Positions 47,515 to 54,840 of a stretch of 64,000 nucleotides of DNA are shown one piece after another. Every line of letters begins with the position of its first letter. Positions within the stretch are counted from its first letter, which is position 1. This DNA comes from Kibdelosporangium sp. MJ126-NF4 (GTDB lineage: Bacteria > Actinomycetota > Actinomycetes > Mycobacteriales > Pseudonocardiaceae). The notes below the pieces were generated by a model. That model made no database searches, was not told the DNA's origin, and saw nothing but the letters and a program-made list of their open reading frames with translations. Both the position numbers and the translations under genes were made by a program. The DNA lies in the NCBI RefSeq assembly GCF_000826545.1, contig NZ_CDME01000007.1:1-64000 (forward strand), given 5' to 3'.

Positions 47515-47583
47515 ATGCGAATCCTGTACTTCCCCAGCGGGGAATGCATGTTCTACAACGGCAATACCGAGTTGCGTGTCTAG
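47515..47583 (+). CDS. possible 22-residue peptide ORF
   Basis: A short ORF with ATG 47515 preceded by GTGTGAAGCG encodes MRILYFPSGECMFYNGNTEL plus two more residues. It lies in a 279-bp gap downstream of the lysozyme-like gene. Its base composition is notably less GC-rich than the surroundings and the peptide is rich in aromatic residues with one Cys. I do not recognise it. It may be chance; a small secreted or signalling peptide, or a decayed gene fragment, is also possible. There is no modifying enzyme beside it. Confidence 0.25.
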   Translation: MRILYFPSGECMFYNGNTELRV

Positions 47584-47594
47584 TCCAGGATGAC

Positions 47595-47652
47595 GCGGCC
47601 CCCGACTCATCCGGCTGTTGCCGTGGCAACGGTCAGGTGAGTCGGGGGCCGC
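47595..47652. terminator. stem-loop overlapping the end of the LysR gene
   Basis: GCGGCCCCCGACTCA (47595-47609) pairs perfectly with TGAGTCGGGGGCCGC (47638-47652), and inside it GTTGCC-GT-GGCAAC (47617-47630) forms a second hairpin. The right arm overlaps the last six codons of the leftward LysR gene. There is no T-tract. The position fits a bidirectional terminator for the convergent lysozyme-like and LysR genes. Confidence 0.7.
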
Positions 47653-48562
47653 GTACTGGCGCGTCCTGGGCCGCGCGGTGTAGTTCCGCGATGGCGGCGG
47701 AGACTGCGGGATGCCGCGCGCTGCCCGCTCGGGTGCAGGTCAGCAACTTTCGGACAGGCCTGGGGTTTCCCCGCAACGGAACGCGGACGATCGGCAGGTG
47801 CGGCGGCAGATGCGCGAGCCGCGGCACCAGGCACACGCCCAGCCCGTTCGCCACCATGTTGGCGATGGCGTTCCATTCCAGGATGGTGTGGACGACGTTC
47901 GGCGCGAACCCGGCTGCTCCGCACGCGGTGAGAATGTGCTCCCGACAGGTGTTCGCGGTGGTCGGAATGATCCACTCCAGCTCCGCCGTCTCGACCATGG
48001 CGATGTCCCCGCGCCCGGCGAGATCGTGGGACGTGGGCACCACGAGGTCGAACACGTCGTCCAGCAGCGGCCGCTGATCGAACCGCGCGTCGCCCACCGG
48101 TGGGTTGCCGGGCATCGCCTCGACGATGGCCAGGTCCGTCTCGCCGTTGAACAGCAGGTCGAACGCGGCCAGTTGTTCGTCTTCGCGGACCTGCATGGTG
48201 AGTTTCGGATACTGCGCCCGCAGTCGCACGACAAGAGGCGCGAGCAGCATCGACACCGCCGACGGAAAAGCGCACAGGCGCAACAGCCCGGCGGGTTCGT
48301 CACCGACGGCACGCAGGTCGATCTCGGCCTGCTCCCAGCGTGCCTCGATGGCGTCCGCGTGGGCGAGCAAGGTACGCGCAGCCGAGGTGAGTCGCACGCG
48401 GCGACCGTGCGGTTCCAGCAGGTCCACCCCCAGTTCCCTCGCCAGCTGGCGGATCTGCTGAGAGGCAGCGGAGGTGGTGAAGTGCAGTGACCTGGCTGCG
48501 GCGGTGATCGTGCCGTGGTGCGACACAGCGCGCAGCACATGCAGTCGACGCAGATCAATCAT
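47633..48562 (-). CDS. LysR family transcriptional regulator
   Basis: A 309-residue LysR protein. The N-terminal winged helix (LRRLHVLRAVSHHGTITAAA, then SAASQQIRQLARELG) is typical, followed by the co-inducer domain from about residue 90. The C-terminus has the usual GLGVCLVPR. Effector and targets are unknown. It is divergent from the small zinc-ribbon gene with a 73-bp gap that contains a repeated TTCACAA motif, so that gene is its most likely target besides itself. Its 3' end lies within a hairpin. Confidence 0.92.
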   Translation of the reverse strand: MIDLRRLHVLRAVSHHGTITAAARSLHFTTSAASQQIRQLARELGVDLLEPHGRRVRLTSAARTLLAHADAIEARWEQAEIDLRAVGDEPAGLLRLCAFPSAVSMLLAPLVVRLRAQYPKLTMQVREDEQLAAFDLLFNGETDLAIVEAMPGNPPVGDARFDQRPLLDDVFDLVVPTSHDLAGRGDIAMVETAELEWIIPTTANTCREHILTACGAAGFAPNVVHTILEWNAIANMVANGLGVCLVPRLAHLPPHLPIVRVPLRGNPRPVRKLLTCTRAGSARHPAVSAAIAELHRAAQDAPVRGPRLT

Positions 48563-48635
48563 GTAGCTGATGCTTCACAATATCGTTCACAAAGTCAACG
48601 TGGACCTACACGATCAGAACGCTCATCCTGGGTCT
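48563..48635. promoter_or_regulatory. divergent LysR/zinc-ribbon promoter region with direct repeat
   Basis: TTCACAA occurs at 48574-48580 and 48586-48592, 12 bases apart, in an AT-rich 73-bp gap between divergent genes. Such a near-helical direct repeat could bind the LysR protein. The first copy sits close to the LysR start codon, which would suit autorepression. Confidence 0.45.
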
Positions 48636-48824
48636 ATGAACACCCGGTGCCCGTACTGCGCCTGGCCGGACGGCGAGCCCTTCGCCGTCCTGTCCCGGCA
48701 CGTCACCCCCGATGGACAGACGATGTGGACTCGGTGCGTGTGCGGTTCGCTGCAGGTACGGCTGATCACCGACGCCAGCGCGCATGTCCTCAGTCGAAGC
48801 CGTCCGGCGGCAGCCGCGTGCTGA
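48636..48824 (+). CDS. small zinc-ribbon-like protein
   Basis: A 62-residue protein starting MNTRCPYC, with a second pair of cysteines in RCVCG. Cys5, Cys8, Cys34 and Cys36 would make a four-cysteine zinc site resembling a zinc ribbon. No wider family is recognised. The TGA stop is the first base of the perfect terminator stem that follows. Divergent placement from LysR suggests joint regulation. Function unknown; a small metal- or nucleic-acid-binding protein is possible. Confidence 0.65.
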   Translation: MNTRCPYCAWPDGEPFAVLSRHVTPDGQTMWTRCVCGSLQVRLITDASAHVLSRSRPAAAAC

Positions 48825-48859
48825 TCCGGTGTCGGCCGAGGCTTCGGCCGACACCGGAT
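48824..48859. terminator. perfect 16-bp stem bidirectional terminator
   Basis: ATCCGGTGTCGGCCGA, loop GGCT, TCGGCCGACACCGGAT forms a perfect 16-bp stem between the convergent zinc-ribbon gene (stop at 48824) and lipoprotein gene (stop at 48893). It is placed to terminate both. Confidence 0.88.
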
Positions 48860-48892
48860 TCCGCAAAGGACGTGTCATGGGCCGCGAATCCG

Positions 48893-49369
48893 TCAGCGGC
48901 GTTCTCCGCCGATCGCGTCGAGCAGGTCGGTCGCCTCCTGCTTGGTGAAACGGTGCTGGACCTGAACCTGACCGCCGGGGATCGGGCCGATGATCTGCGG
49001 CGCGAACACGACTGTCCCGTCCACCACCATCGCCAGCCGTTTGTTGAGGTTGGCCTGGGTCAGCTCGCCGAACCTGGTGGCGAGGTCACCGGGAAGTTCC
49101 AGGTTGATGACGAAGTCGACGCCGTGCGGGTTGGCCTGGACGAACGCCTTGGCGAACCGTTCGAGCTTCATCTCGACCGGCCCCAGCGCGTACTCCTCAC
49201 CGGCACGGTCCCGAAGTCTGATCTCCGGCGACGCGTCGACCACCACCCGCACCTCGACCGGTTTGGCGGGCGCGGACGACACTGTCGGCGGGACAGGCGT
49301 TCCCACAACAGTCGTACATCCCGCGCTCAACGCCACCACAATCGCGACCAGGCCGTTGATTCCCCTCAT
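48893..49369 (-). CDS. lipoprotein with SecD P1-head-like domain
   Basis: A 158-residue protein with a short hydrophobic leader and lipobox ALSAGC (lipid-modified Cys18). The mature part resembles the P1 head subdomain of SecD: AFVQANPHGVDFVINLELPG, then RLAMVVDGTVVFAPQI and GGQVQVQHRFTKQEATDL. In SecD this periplasmic head binds preprotein. Free-standing lipoproteins of this type exist in actinobacteria without a clear role. The gene lies 40 bases beyond the end of the membrane/winged-helix gene on the same strand, so the two may be coexpressed. Confidence 0.75.
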   Translation of the reverse strand: MRGINGLVAIVVALSAGCTTVVGTPVPPTVSSAPAKPVEVRVVVDASPEIRLRDRAGEEYALGPVEMKLERFAKAFVQANPHGVDFVINLELPGDLATRFGELTQANLNKRLAMVVDGTVVFAPQIIGPIPGGQVQVQHRFTKQEATDLLDAIGGERR

Positions 49370-49409
49370 GGACGGGAATACTAAGGGACTTCCTTCGGCA
49401 TGCGGGCGG

Positions 49410-50315
49410 TCACCGGCTGGGAAGGTCCTGCGGAAACGGGAACGCGTAGAACCTGAGCGCCAGTTCCCGCGTGCCCGGCCCGGGTTTGTTGTGCAGCAGG
49501 CAGTACCGGGTGAGCAGGTCGTTGTATTCGGCGTCGAACCGTGCCAGGTCGGTCTCGGACAGGTGGACGACCGCGCGGCTGCCTGTGGCCCACGGCCCGA
49601 ATTCGGTGCGGTTGCGGGCCGCCCACGTCAGCAGCCCTAGTTCGTTCTGGTACTTCTGCTCCAGGTACGCGGCCATCCGCTCGTCGGTCTCGGCGGGGTC
49701 GGGCTGCTCGAGGTTCAGCGACGCCCCATGCCAGCGGCCGTCCCTGCCCTTGCGGACGTGCCCGGCCTTGGCGAGCGTGGCCAGCTTCGCGGCGACCTCC
49801 TTGCCCGGCAGGCCGAGCACCGTCGCCAGGTCGTCGGCGGTGGCCGGGGCGATGCTGTTGAGCGCACGCGTCAACTCCCGGTACGACTCGTCGCTGTTGA
49901 TCTCGATGTCCCGCGCGTCCAACCGGCGCGACGGCATGCCCCCGGTGAGCAGGATCTTGGCCTGCCACGCCAGAACCACCGCCATCGGCACTTCCGCGCA
50001 CACCGCCATCAGCACACTCGTCCACCGGTCGTGACTCGACCAGTCGAACACCACGTCGAACCACGCGTCGCACAACAGCAGCGCGGACGTGGCGGCCAGC
50101 ACCGGCACGGCGGCCCGCCGTCGGCGCAGCCCCAGCCACGCGGCCACGGCGAAGCAGCACAGCAAGGCGATGTCGAACCCGACCCAGGCCAGCCGCCACT
50201 CACCGATCCTGTGATGGTCGGGCAGCACAGCGGCCAGGTAGATCGTCCACGGCACCAGCAACACGGCGGCCGCGCCCACGATCAGCAGCAGTAAACGTCG
50301 GGACACGCTATCCAC
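49410..50315 (-). CDS. membrane protein with cytoplasmic winged-helix-like domain
   Basis: A 301-residue protein. The N-terminal third contains about four membrane helices (LLLLIVGAAAVLLVPWTIYL, FDIALLCCFAVAAWLGL, VPVLAATSALLLCDAW and VLMAVCAEVPMAVVLAW). Residues about 140-200 look like a helix-turn-helix segment (ELTRALNSIAPATADDLATV, then KLATLAKAGHVRKGRDGRWH). The C-terminal part is an alpha/beta stretch of unknown family. It could be a membrane-tethered regulator. GTG 50315 is taken as start; a second GTG three codons later is possible and neither has a strong ribosome-binding site. Confidence 0.7.
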   Translation of the reverse strand: MDSVSRRLLLLIVGAAAVLLVPWTIYLAAVLPDHHRIGEWRLAWVGFDIALLCCFAVAAWLGLRRRRAAVPVLAATSALLLCDAWFDVVFDWSSHDRWTSVLMAVCAEVPMAVVLAWQAKILLTGGMPSRRLDARDIEINSDESYRELTRALNSIAPATADDLATVLGLPGKEVAAKLATLAKAGHVRKGRDGRWHGASLNLEQPDPAETDERMAAYLEQKYQNELGLLTWAARNRTEFGPWATGSRAVVHLSETDLARFDAEYNDLLTRYCLLHNKPGPGTRELALRFYAFPFPQDLPSR

Positions 50316-50650
50316 GGTAGGTGCGAAAGCGCTACCTGAGCCATGCGGGATGTCCCTGACCGGGTCGGCAGGACCAGCGGATCATTTCGCGTTCCGCTAC
50401 GAGAAATCGCGTGATGTTCCGGCCCTTTGTCACCGCTGTCGCCCGTGAAATTCACTCAATAGGCACACAATTGTGCGGACTGGCCTTTATGGGCACGCTC
50501 CCGGTCGTAGTCCAGTCGAAACTCTTAATCTGAAGCGGATAAGCGTCAATGACAGTTTTCAGCTGTGGGAAATCCACCATGTGTCTGTACAGCGAGGATG
50601 TTTGCTGCCATCGTGATCTCGGCAAAACTGGGGATTGCTTTGGAGGCACT
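50316..50650. promoter_or_regulatory. AT-richer upstream region of the LamG-protein gene
   Basis: A 335-bp gap, richer in A/T than its neighbours, lies between the divergent membrane-protein and LamG-protein genes. It contains the perfect palindrome CACAATTGTG (50466-50475) and a near-palindrome ATTTCGCG / CGAGAAAT around 50385-50412. The LamG gene has a strong GGAGG at 50642-50646. I see no gene here; a short antisense ORF (50452-50703) shows no family features. Confidence 0.55.
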
Positions 50651-53600
50651 GTGAGTGTCAGACGGCGCGCTCGCGCCAGCCGATTATTCGGAACTATTGC
50701 CACGACGGCCCTCGGGCTGGGTCTGGTTCACGGGTCCGCGACCGGAGCGCCGAGCGCTCCGCTCGCACCGGCTCCGGCGTCGCAAACGCAGAGCCCGCAG
50801 GAGAAAGCGCGCACCACAGGGCAACGGGAAGAGATACCGCGACTGACGACGGAGACCACCCGCGTCTTCGCCAACCCGGACGGAACCCGGACCTGGCAGC
50901 AACACGCGCAGCCGGTGCGCGCCAAGCAGGGGGACAACTGGGTTCCCGTCGACACCGCGTTGCGCGCGGACCCGGACGGTGTCCGCCCGAAGGCCGCGGC
51001 CGTGCCGGTCGTGCTGTCCGCCGGGGGCACCGCTCCCCTGGTACGGATGAGCACTCCCGGCAAGCCCGGCGAGGAGATGGCGTTGAGCTGGTCCGCTCCG
51101 CTTCCCCGGCCGGTGCTCGACAAGGACGTGGCCACCTATCCGAACGTACTGCCCGATGTGGACCTCCGGGTCCGCGCGAAGCCTGAGGGGTTCACCCACT
51201 CACTGATCGTGAAGTCGGCCGCGGCCGCCGCCAACCCCGCGCTCCGGGAGGTCCAGTTCGGACTCAAGGGCGCCGGGCTGACGTTCGGCAAGGCGGACAC
51301 CGGCGCCATCGAGGTCAGGAACTCCGCGGGCAAGCAGGCGTTCGTCGCCCCGCCACCGATCATGTGGGACGCGGAGAGCGGCCCGGCGCCGTCGGAGCGC
51401 TCGACCGCGCAGCGGCGCTCGACACTCGGCGTCGACGTTGGTGCCGATCGGCTCGTGCTCAAGCCGGACCAGAAGCTGTTGTCGGACCCGGCGGTGAAGT
51501 TCCCCGTCGAGATCGACCCGGGCTGGGCCGCTCACAACCCGGCGTGGGCGCTGGTGTACGGCACTCCGGCGCACTACCAGGGGCAGTCGTACTGGTACGG
51601 CGACGGCGACAACCTCGCCAAAGTCGGGTACTCGCCCTGGGAGGTGCCGACTGTCAAGGCGCGGACCTACTTCCAGTTCAACACCGGCGACCTGCGCGGC
51701 AAGGAGATCATCAGCGCGGGCCTCAACCTGAACAACCTGTGGTCGTCCACTTGCGGCGCGCGCCGGGTCTGGATCGACCGCACCGCGGCGATCGGTGCCG
51801 GAACCACGTGGCTCAACCAGCCCGACGGACCGAACGACGCGTGGCGCGACTTCTCGCACGGGTGGGTGGACAGCAACGGTGTCCTGCAATGTGCGTCGCA
51901 GTGGGAGGGCTTCGACATCGTCGGCGCCGTCCGCGCGTCCGTCTGGGCCGGGTGGGACACGACGACGCTCCGGGTGCGGACCGACGAAGTTGACGCGACC
52001 GCGTGGAAGAAGTTCAGCCCCGCCGCGTCGTTGGAGGTGACGTACAACACGCCACCCAACCCCGCTGAAGGGATGTACATCGACTCGCCGTTGACGCCGA
52101 ACCTGCCGTGTGACGGCGAGATCGCGACGAACACAACGAAGCCGATCCTGCATGCCACGGTCAGCGACCCGGACGGCGACAGCGTCGAGGGCCGGTTCGA
52201 GTGGAAGAAGGTCGGCAGCGACGACGTGGCGTCCTGGGTCTCGAGTCCGATGCAGTCCTCGGGCAGCGTGGTGTCGATGAGACTGCCGGATGGCGTGGTC
52301 GGCAAGGACGGTGAGAAGTTCGCCTGGCGAGTCGTCTCCGGTGACGGCAGGGTCGATGGGGACGCGTCGCCGTGGTGTGTGGTGGCGTTCGACACGAGCA
52401 AACCGGGCCCGCCGAAGGTCATCTCGTCCTTGTACAAGCCGTACGACCCGGCGACTGAGGACGGCACGGTGAGTGGCTCGGCCGGGCAGACCGGCGCCTT
52501 CTCCTTCGAGGCCAACGGAACCGCTGACGTGCCCGGGTTCTACTACCGGACAAGCGAATCACCGACGCCGCAGTTCGTGGCCGCCGACAAGCTCGGCGGA
52601 AAGTCCGTGGCCGAGATCACCCCGTCCAAGGAAGGCCCCTTCGACCTGTGGGTGCGCAGTGCCGACCGGGCACGCAACCTCGGCGACGAAGTGCGACTCC
52701 ACTTCTTCGTGGGCCAGGGCAAGCCGCCGGTCGCGTACTGGAACCTCGACGGCCACCGCACCGACGCCACGGCTGCCGAGCAGTACGGCAAGCACAGCGG
52801 TCCACTGGCGGGCGGGGCGACCTGGACGACAGGCCGGATCGGTGACGCGCTGAAACTCAACGGCAGCGGCTACGTCTCCACCGACGGTGGTAGGGGCATC
52901 CTCACCGACCAGACGTTCGCCGTGTCGGCGTGGGTGAAGCTCGACAACGCGGACGGGACCACCCGTGTCGCGGTGAGCCAGGACGGCAACTCCTCCAGTG
53001 GCTTCTCGCTGGGCTACAACGGAGAAAGCAAGGCGTTCGAGTTCACGCTGCCGCAGTCCGACGGCGGCACGCTGGACCGGGCGATCTCCAGCAGACCCGC
53101 GGTACCGGGAGTGTGGACGCACCTGCTGGGCATGGCCGACCGCGGCAACGGCGGTGAACTCCGGCTGTACGTCAACGGTGAGTTCACCGGTCGCGCCGAC
53201 CACAAGACTGTCTGGGACGCGCAAGGCAGCGTGCAGCTGGGCAGGAGCAAGAGCAGCGGGAGCTACGGCAGATACTGGGTCGGCGCGCTCGACGACGTGA
53301 AGCTCTACACCAGACTGCCGTCCGCGGTCGATCGCAACGAGGGCAACCAGCTGATCCTCAGCGAGGTGCACTCGCTGGCCACCACACCGACCGTGCTGGA
53401 CGGTGAATGGGGCTTCGAAGAAGGCAAAGGCACCCGCACCGAGGATCTGTCCGCCAACGGCCGCACCGGCGTACTGGCCAACGGTGTGTCGTGGACACAG
53501 GGCCGGGTCGGCCCCGGTGCGGCGTCGTTCGACGGCAGTGGCGCGATCGACACCGGCCGTCCCGGTGTGCGTACCGACGGCAGCTTCACCGTGACAGCCC

Positions 53601-54823
53601 ACGTTCGCCTCAGGTCCACCGAACACGGGGTGCGGGCCGCGGTCAGCCAGGACGCGACCGACCAGGACGGCAACACCGGCAGCGGCTTCTACCTGATGTA
53701 CTGGCCGGAAACGAAGGGCTGGTCCTTCGCGGTGGTGGGCGGCGGTGCCGCCGCGTCGCCGAACCCGGCGCGGGCAAACGAATGGGCCGCGCTCGCCGGT
53801 GTCTACGACCTCGCCGCGCGGCAGATCCGGTTGTACGTCGACGGTGTGCTGGTGCGCTCGACCGACATCCCGCCGGGCGCGCTGCCGAGGATGACGTCCG
53901 GCAACCTGCTGATCGGCCAGGACCGCTACGACAAACGCCCGTCGGACACCTGGGTCGGGGAAATCGACCAGGTCCGGACCTACGTCGGTGTCCGCACCGA
54001 GGACCAGATCCAGCAGGACGCCAGCACCCGGCCGGAGCAGCCGAGCCTGTACGCCTCCCAGTTCACCCGCTGGACGGCGCACAGTGGCGAGCGCTCCACC
54101 GGCAACCGCGCGATGCCCGCGGGGTATCACCTGGAACGGAGCCTCGGCCTGCCCGCGCCCGAGAACGCGGCGGACACCCGGCTGCTCTACAAGTGCGACC
54201 TCGGCCTCAGCGAGGTGATGACCTCGATGGAACCCGACTGCGAGGGGCAGCGGTTCCTGGGAGTGCTGGGCCGGGTCTACCGGAACCCGCCTGCCGGGGT
54301 CGCCACGCAACCGCTGTACCGCTGTAACGGCCCATGGCTGCCGGGCAACGGGGACCACTTCGACTCCAACGATCCCGCCTGTGAGGGCGCCAAGGTCGAG
54401 GGCTTCCTCGGGCACACTGTCGCCGCGTCGGTTCTCATCCGGTACGCCGCAACGTCCGCGCCGTGGGATCACGCGAGTTCCACGGCCGGGCTGCCGGGCA
54501 GGTACATGCCGGAGGGACCGCTGGGCTTCGTCCCGACAGCCGGGACCGCGGGCACCACCACGCTGACGAACTGTCTGAAGGGGACGGACTACTTCTCCTC
54601 GCTCGACACGAAGTGCGAAGGCGCGACCGTCGTCGGCCCGGTCGGTGGGATCTGGCCGAAGGATCCCGGCGAAGGCAGCGGTGTCAGCGGACGGCTCCAG
54701 CGGTGCCGCACCTCCGAGGGAGACCGGCTCGACTCCCTCGAAGCCGACTGCGAAGGACTGACCCCGGAACAGACCCTCGGCTACACGACAGCCGTTTTCC
54801 CGTTGCCCCCGAAGCAGTCATGA
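50651..54823 (+). CDS. secreted LamG-like domain protein with Cys-pair repeats
   Basis: A 1390-residue protein. It starts at GTG 50651, five bases after GGAGG, with a signal peptide (RLFGTIATTALGLGLVHGSA). The N-terminal half (about 60-680) matches the layout of large actinobacterial surface proteins that accompany RHS genes, including a Trp-rich beta domain (TYFQFNTGDLRGKEIISAGL). Two concanavalin-like LamG domains follow (about 695-890 beginning VAYWNLDG, and 916-1125 beginning VLDGEWGFEEGKGTRTEDLS), each with the SQDGN(S)GF and LYVNGE/LYVDGV strands. Residues about 1178-1380 hold four short repeats, each with two Cys and the core F-x-S-x-D-x-x-C-E-G. The ATGA at its end overlaps a possible start of the RHS gene, indicating one operon. 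Binding of carbohydrate or envelope is likely, but the ligand is unknown. Confidence 0.85.
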   Translation: MSVRRRARASRLFGTIATTALGLGLVHGSATGAPSAPLAPAPASQTQSPQEKARTTGQREEIPRLTTETTRVFANPDGTRTWQQHAQPVRAKQGDNWVPVDTALRADPDGVRPKAAAVPVVLSAGGTAPLVRMSTPGKPGEEMALSWSAPLPRPVLDKDVATYPNVLPDVDLRVRAKPEGFTHSLIVKSAAAAANPALREVQFGLKGAGLTFGKADTGAIEVRNSAGKQAFVAPPPIMWDAESGPAPSERSTAQRRSTLGVDVGADRLVLKPDQKLLSDPAVKFPVEIDPGWAAHNPAWALVYGTPAHYQGQSYWYGDGDNLAKVGYSPWEVPTVKARTYFQFNTGDLRGKEIISAGLNLNNLWSSTCGARRVWIDRTAAIGAGTTWLNQPDGPNDAWRDFSHGWVDSNGVLQCASQWEGFDIVGAVRASVWAGWDTTTLRVRTDEVDATAWKKFSPAASLEVTYNTPPNPAEGMYIDSPLTPNLPCDGEIATNTTKPILHATVSDPDGDSVEGRFEWKKVGSDDVASWVSSPMQSSGSVVSMRLPDGVVGKDGEKFAWRVVSGDGRVDGDASPWCVVAFDTSKPGPPKVISSLYKPYDPATEDGTVSGSAGQTGAFSFEANGTADVPGFYYRTSESPTPQFVAADKLGGKSVAEITPSKEGPFDLWVRSADRARNLGDEVRLHFFVGQGKPPVAYWNLDGHRTDATAAEQYGKHSGPLAGGATWTTGRIGDALKLNGSGYVSTDGGRGILTDQTFAVSAWVKLDNADGTTRVAVSQDGNSSSGFSLGYNGESKAFEFTLPQSDGGTLDRAISSRPAVPGVWTHLLGMADRGNGGELRLYVNGEFTGRADHKTVWDAQGSVQLGRSKSSGSYGRYWVGALDDVKLYTRLPSAVDRNEGNQLILSEVHSLATTPTVLDGEWGFEEGKGTRTEDLSANGRTGVLANGVSWTQGRVGPGAASFDGSGAIDTGRPGVRTDGSFTVTAHVRLRSTEHGVRAAVSQDATDQDGNTGSGFYLMYWPETKGWSFAVVGGGAAASPNPARANEWAALAGVYDLAARQIRLYVDGVLVRSTDIPPGALPRMTSGNLLIGQDRYDKRPSDTWVGEIDQVRTYVGVRTEDQIQQDASTRPEQPSLYASQFTRWTAHSGERSTGNRAMPAGYHLERSLGLPAPENAADTRLLYKCDLGLSEVMTSMEPDCEGQRFLGVLGRVYRNPPAGVATQPLYRCNGPWLPGNGDHFDSNDPACEGAKVEGFLGHTVAASVLIRYAATSAPWDHASSTAGLPGRYMPEGPLGFVPTAGTAGTTTLTNCLKGTDYFSSLDTKCEGATVVGPVGGIWPKDPGEGSGVSGRLQRCRTSEGDRLDSLEADCEGLTPEQTLGYTTAVFPLPPKQS

Positions 54824-54840
54824 GTCCACGGAGGACGATC

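Noticed and set aside
50452..50703. 83-residue leftward ORF in the LamG upstream region
   Set aside because: Overlaps the LamG start and promoter, no domain and no ribosome-binding site.
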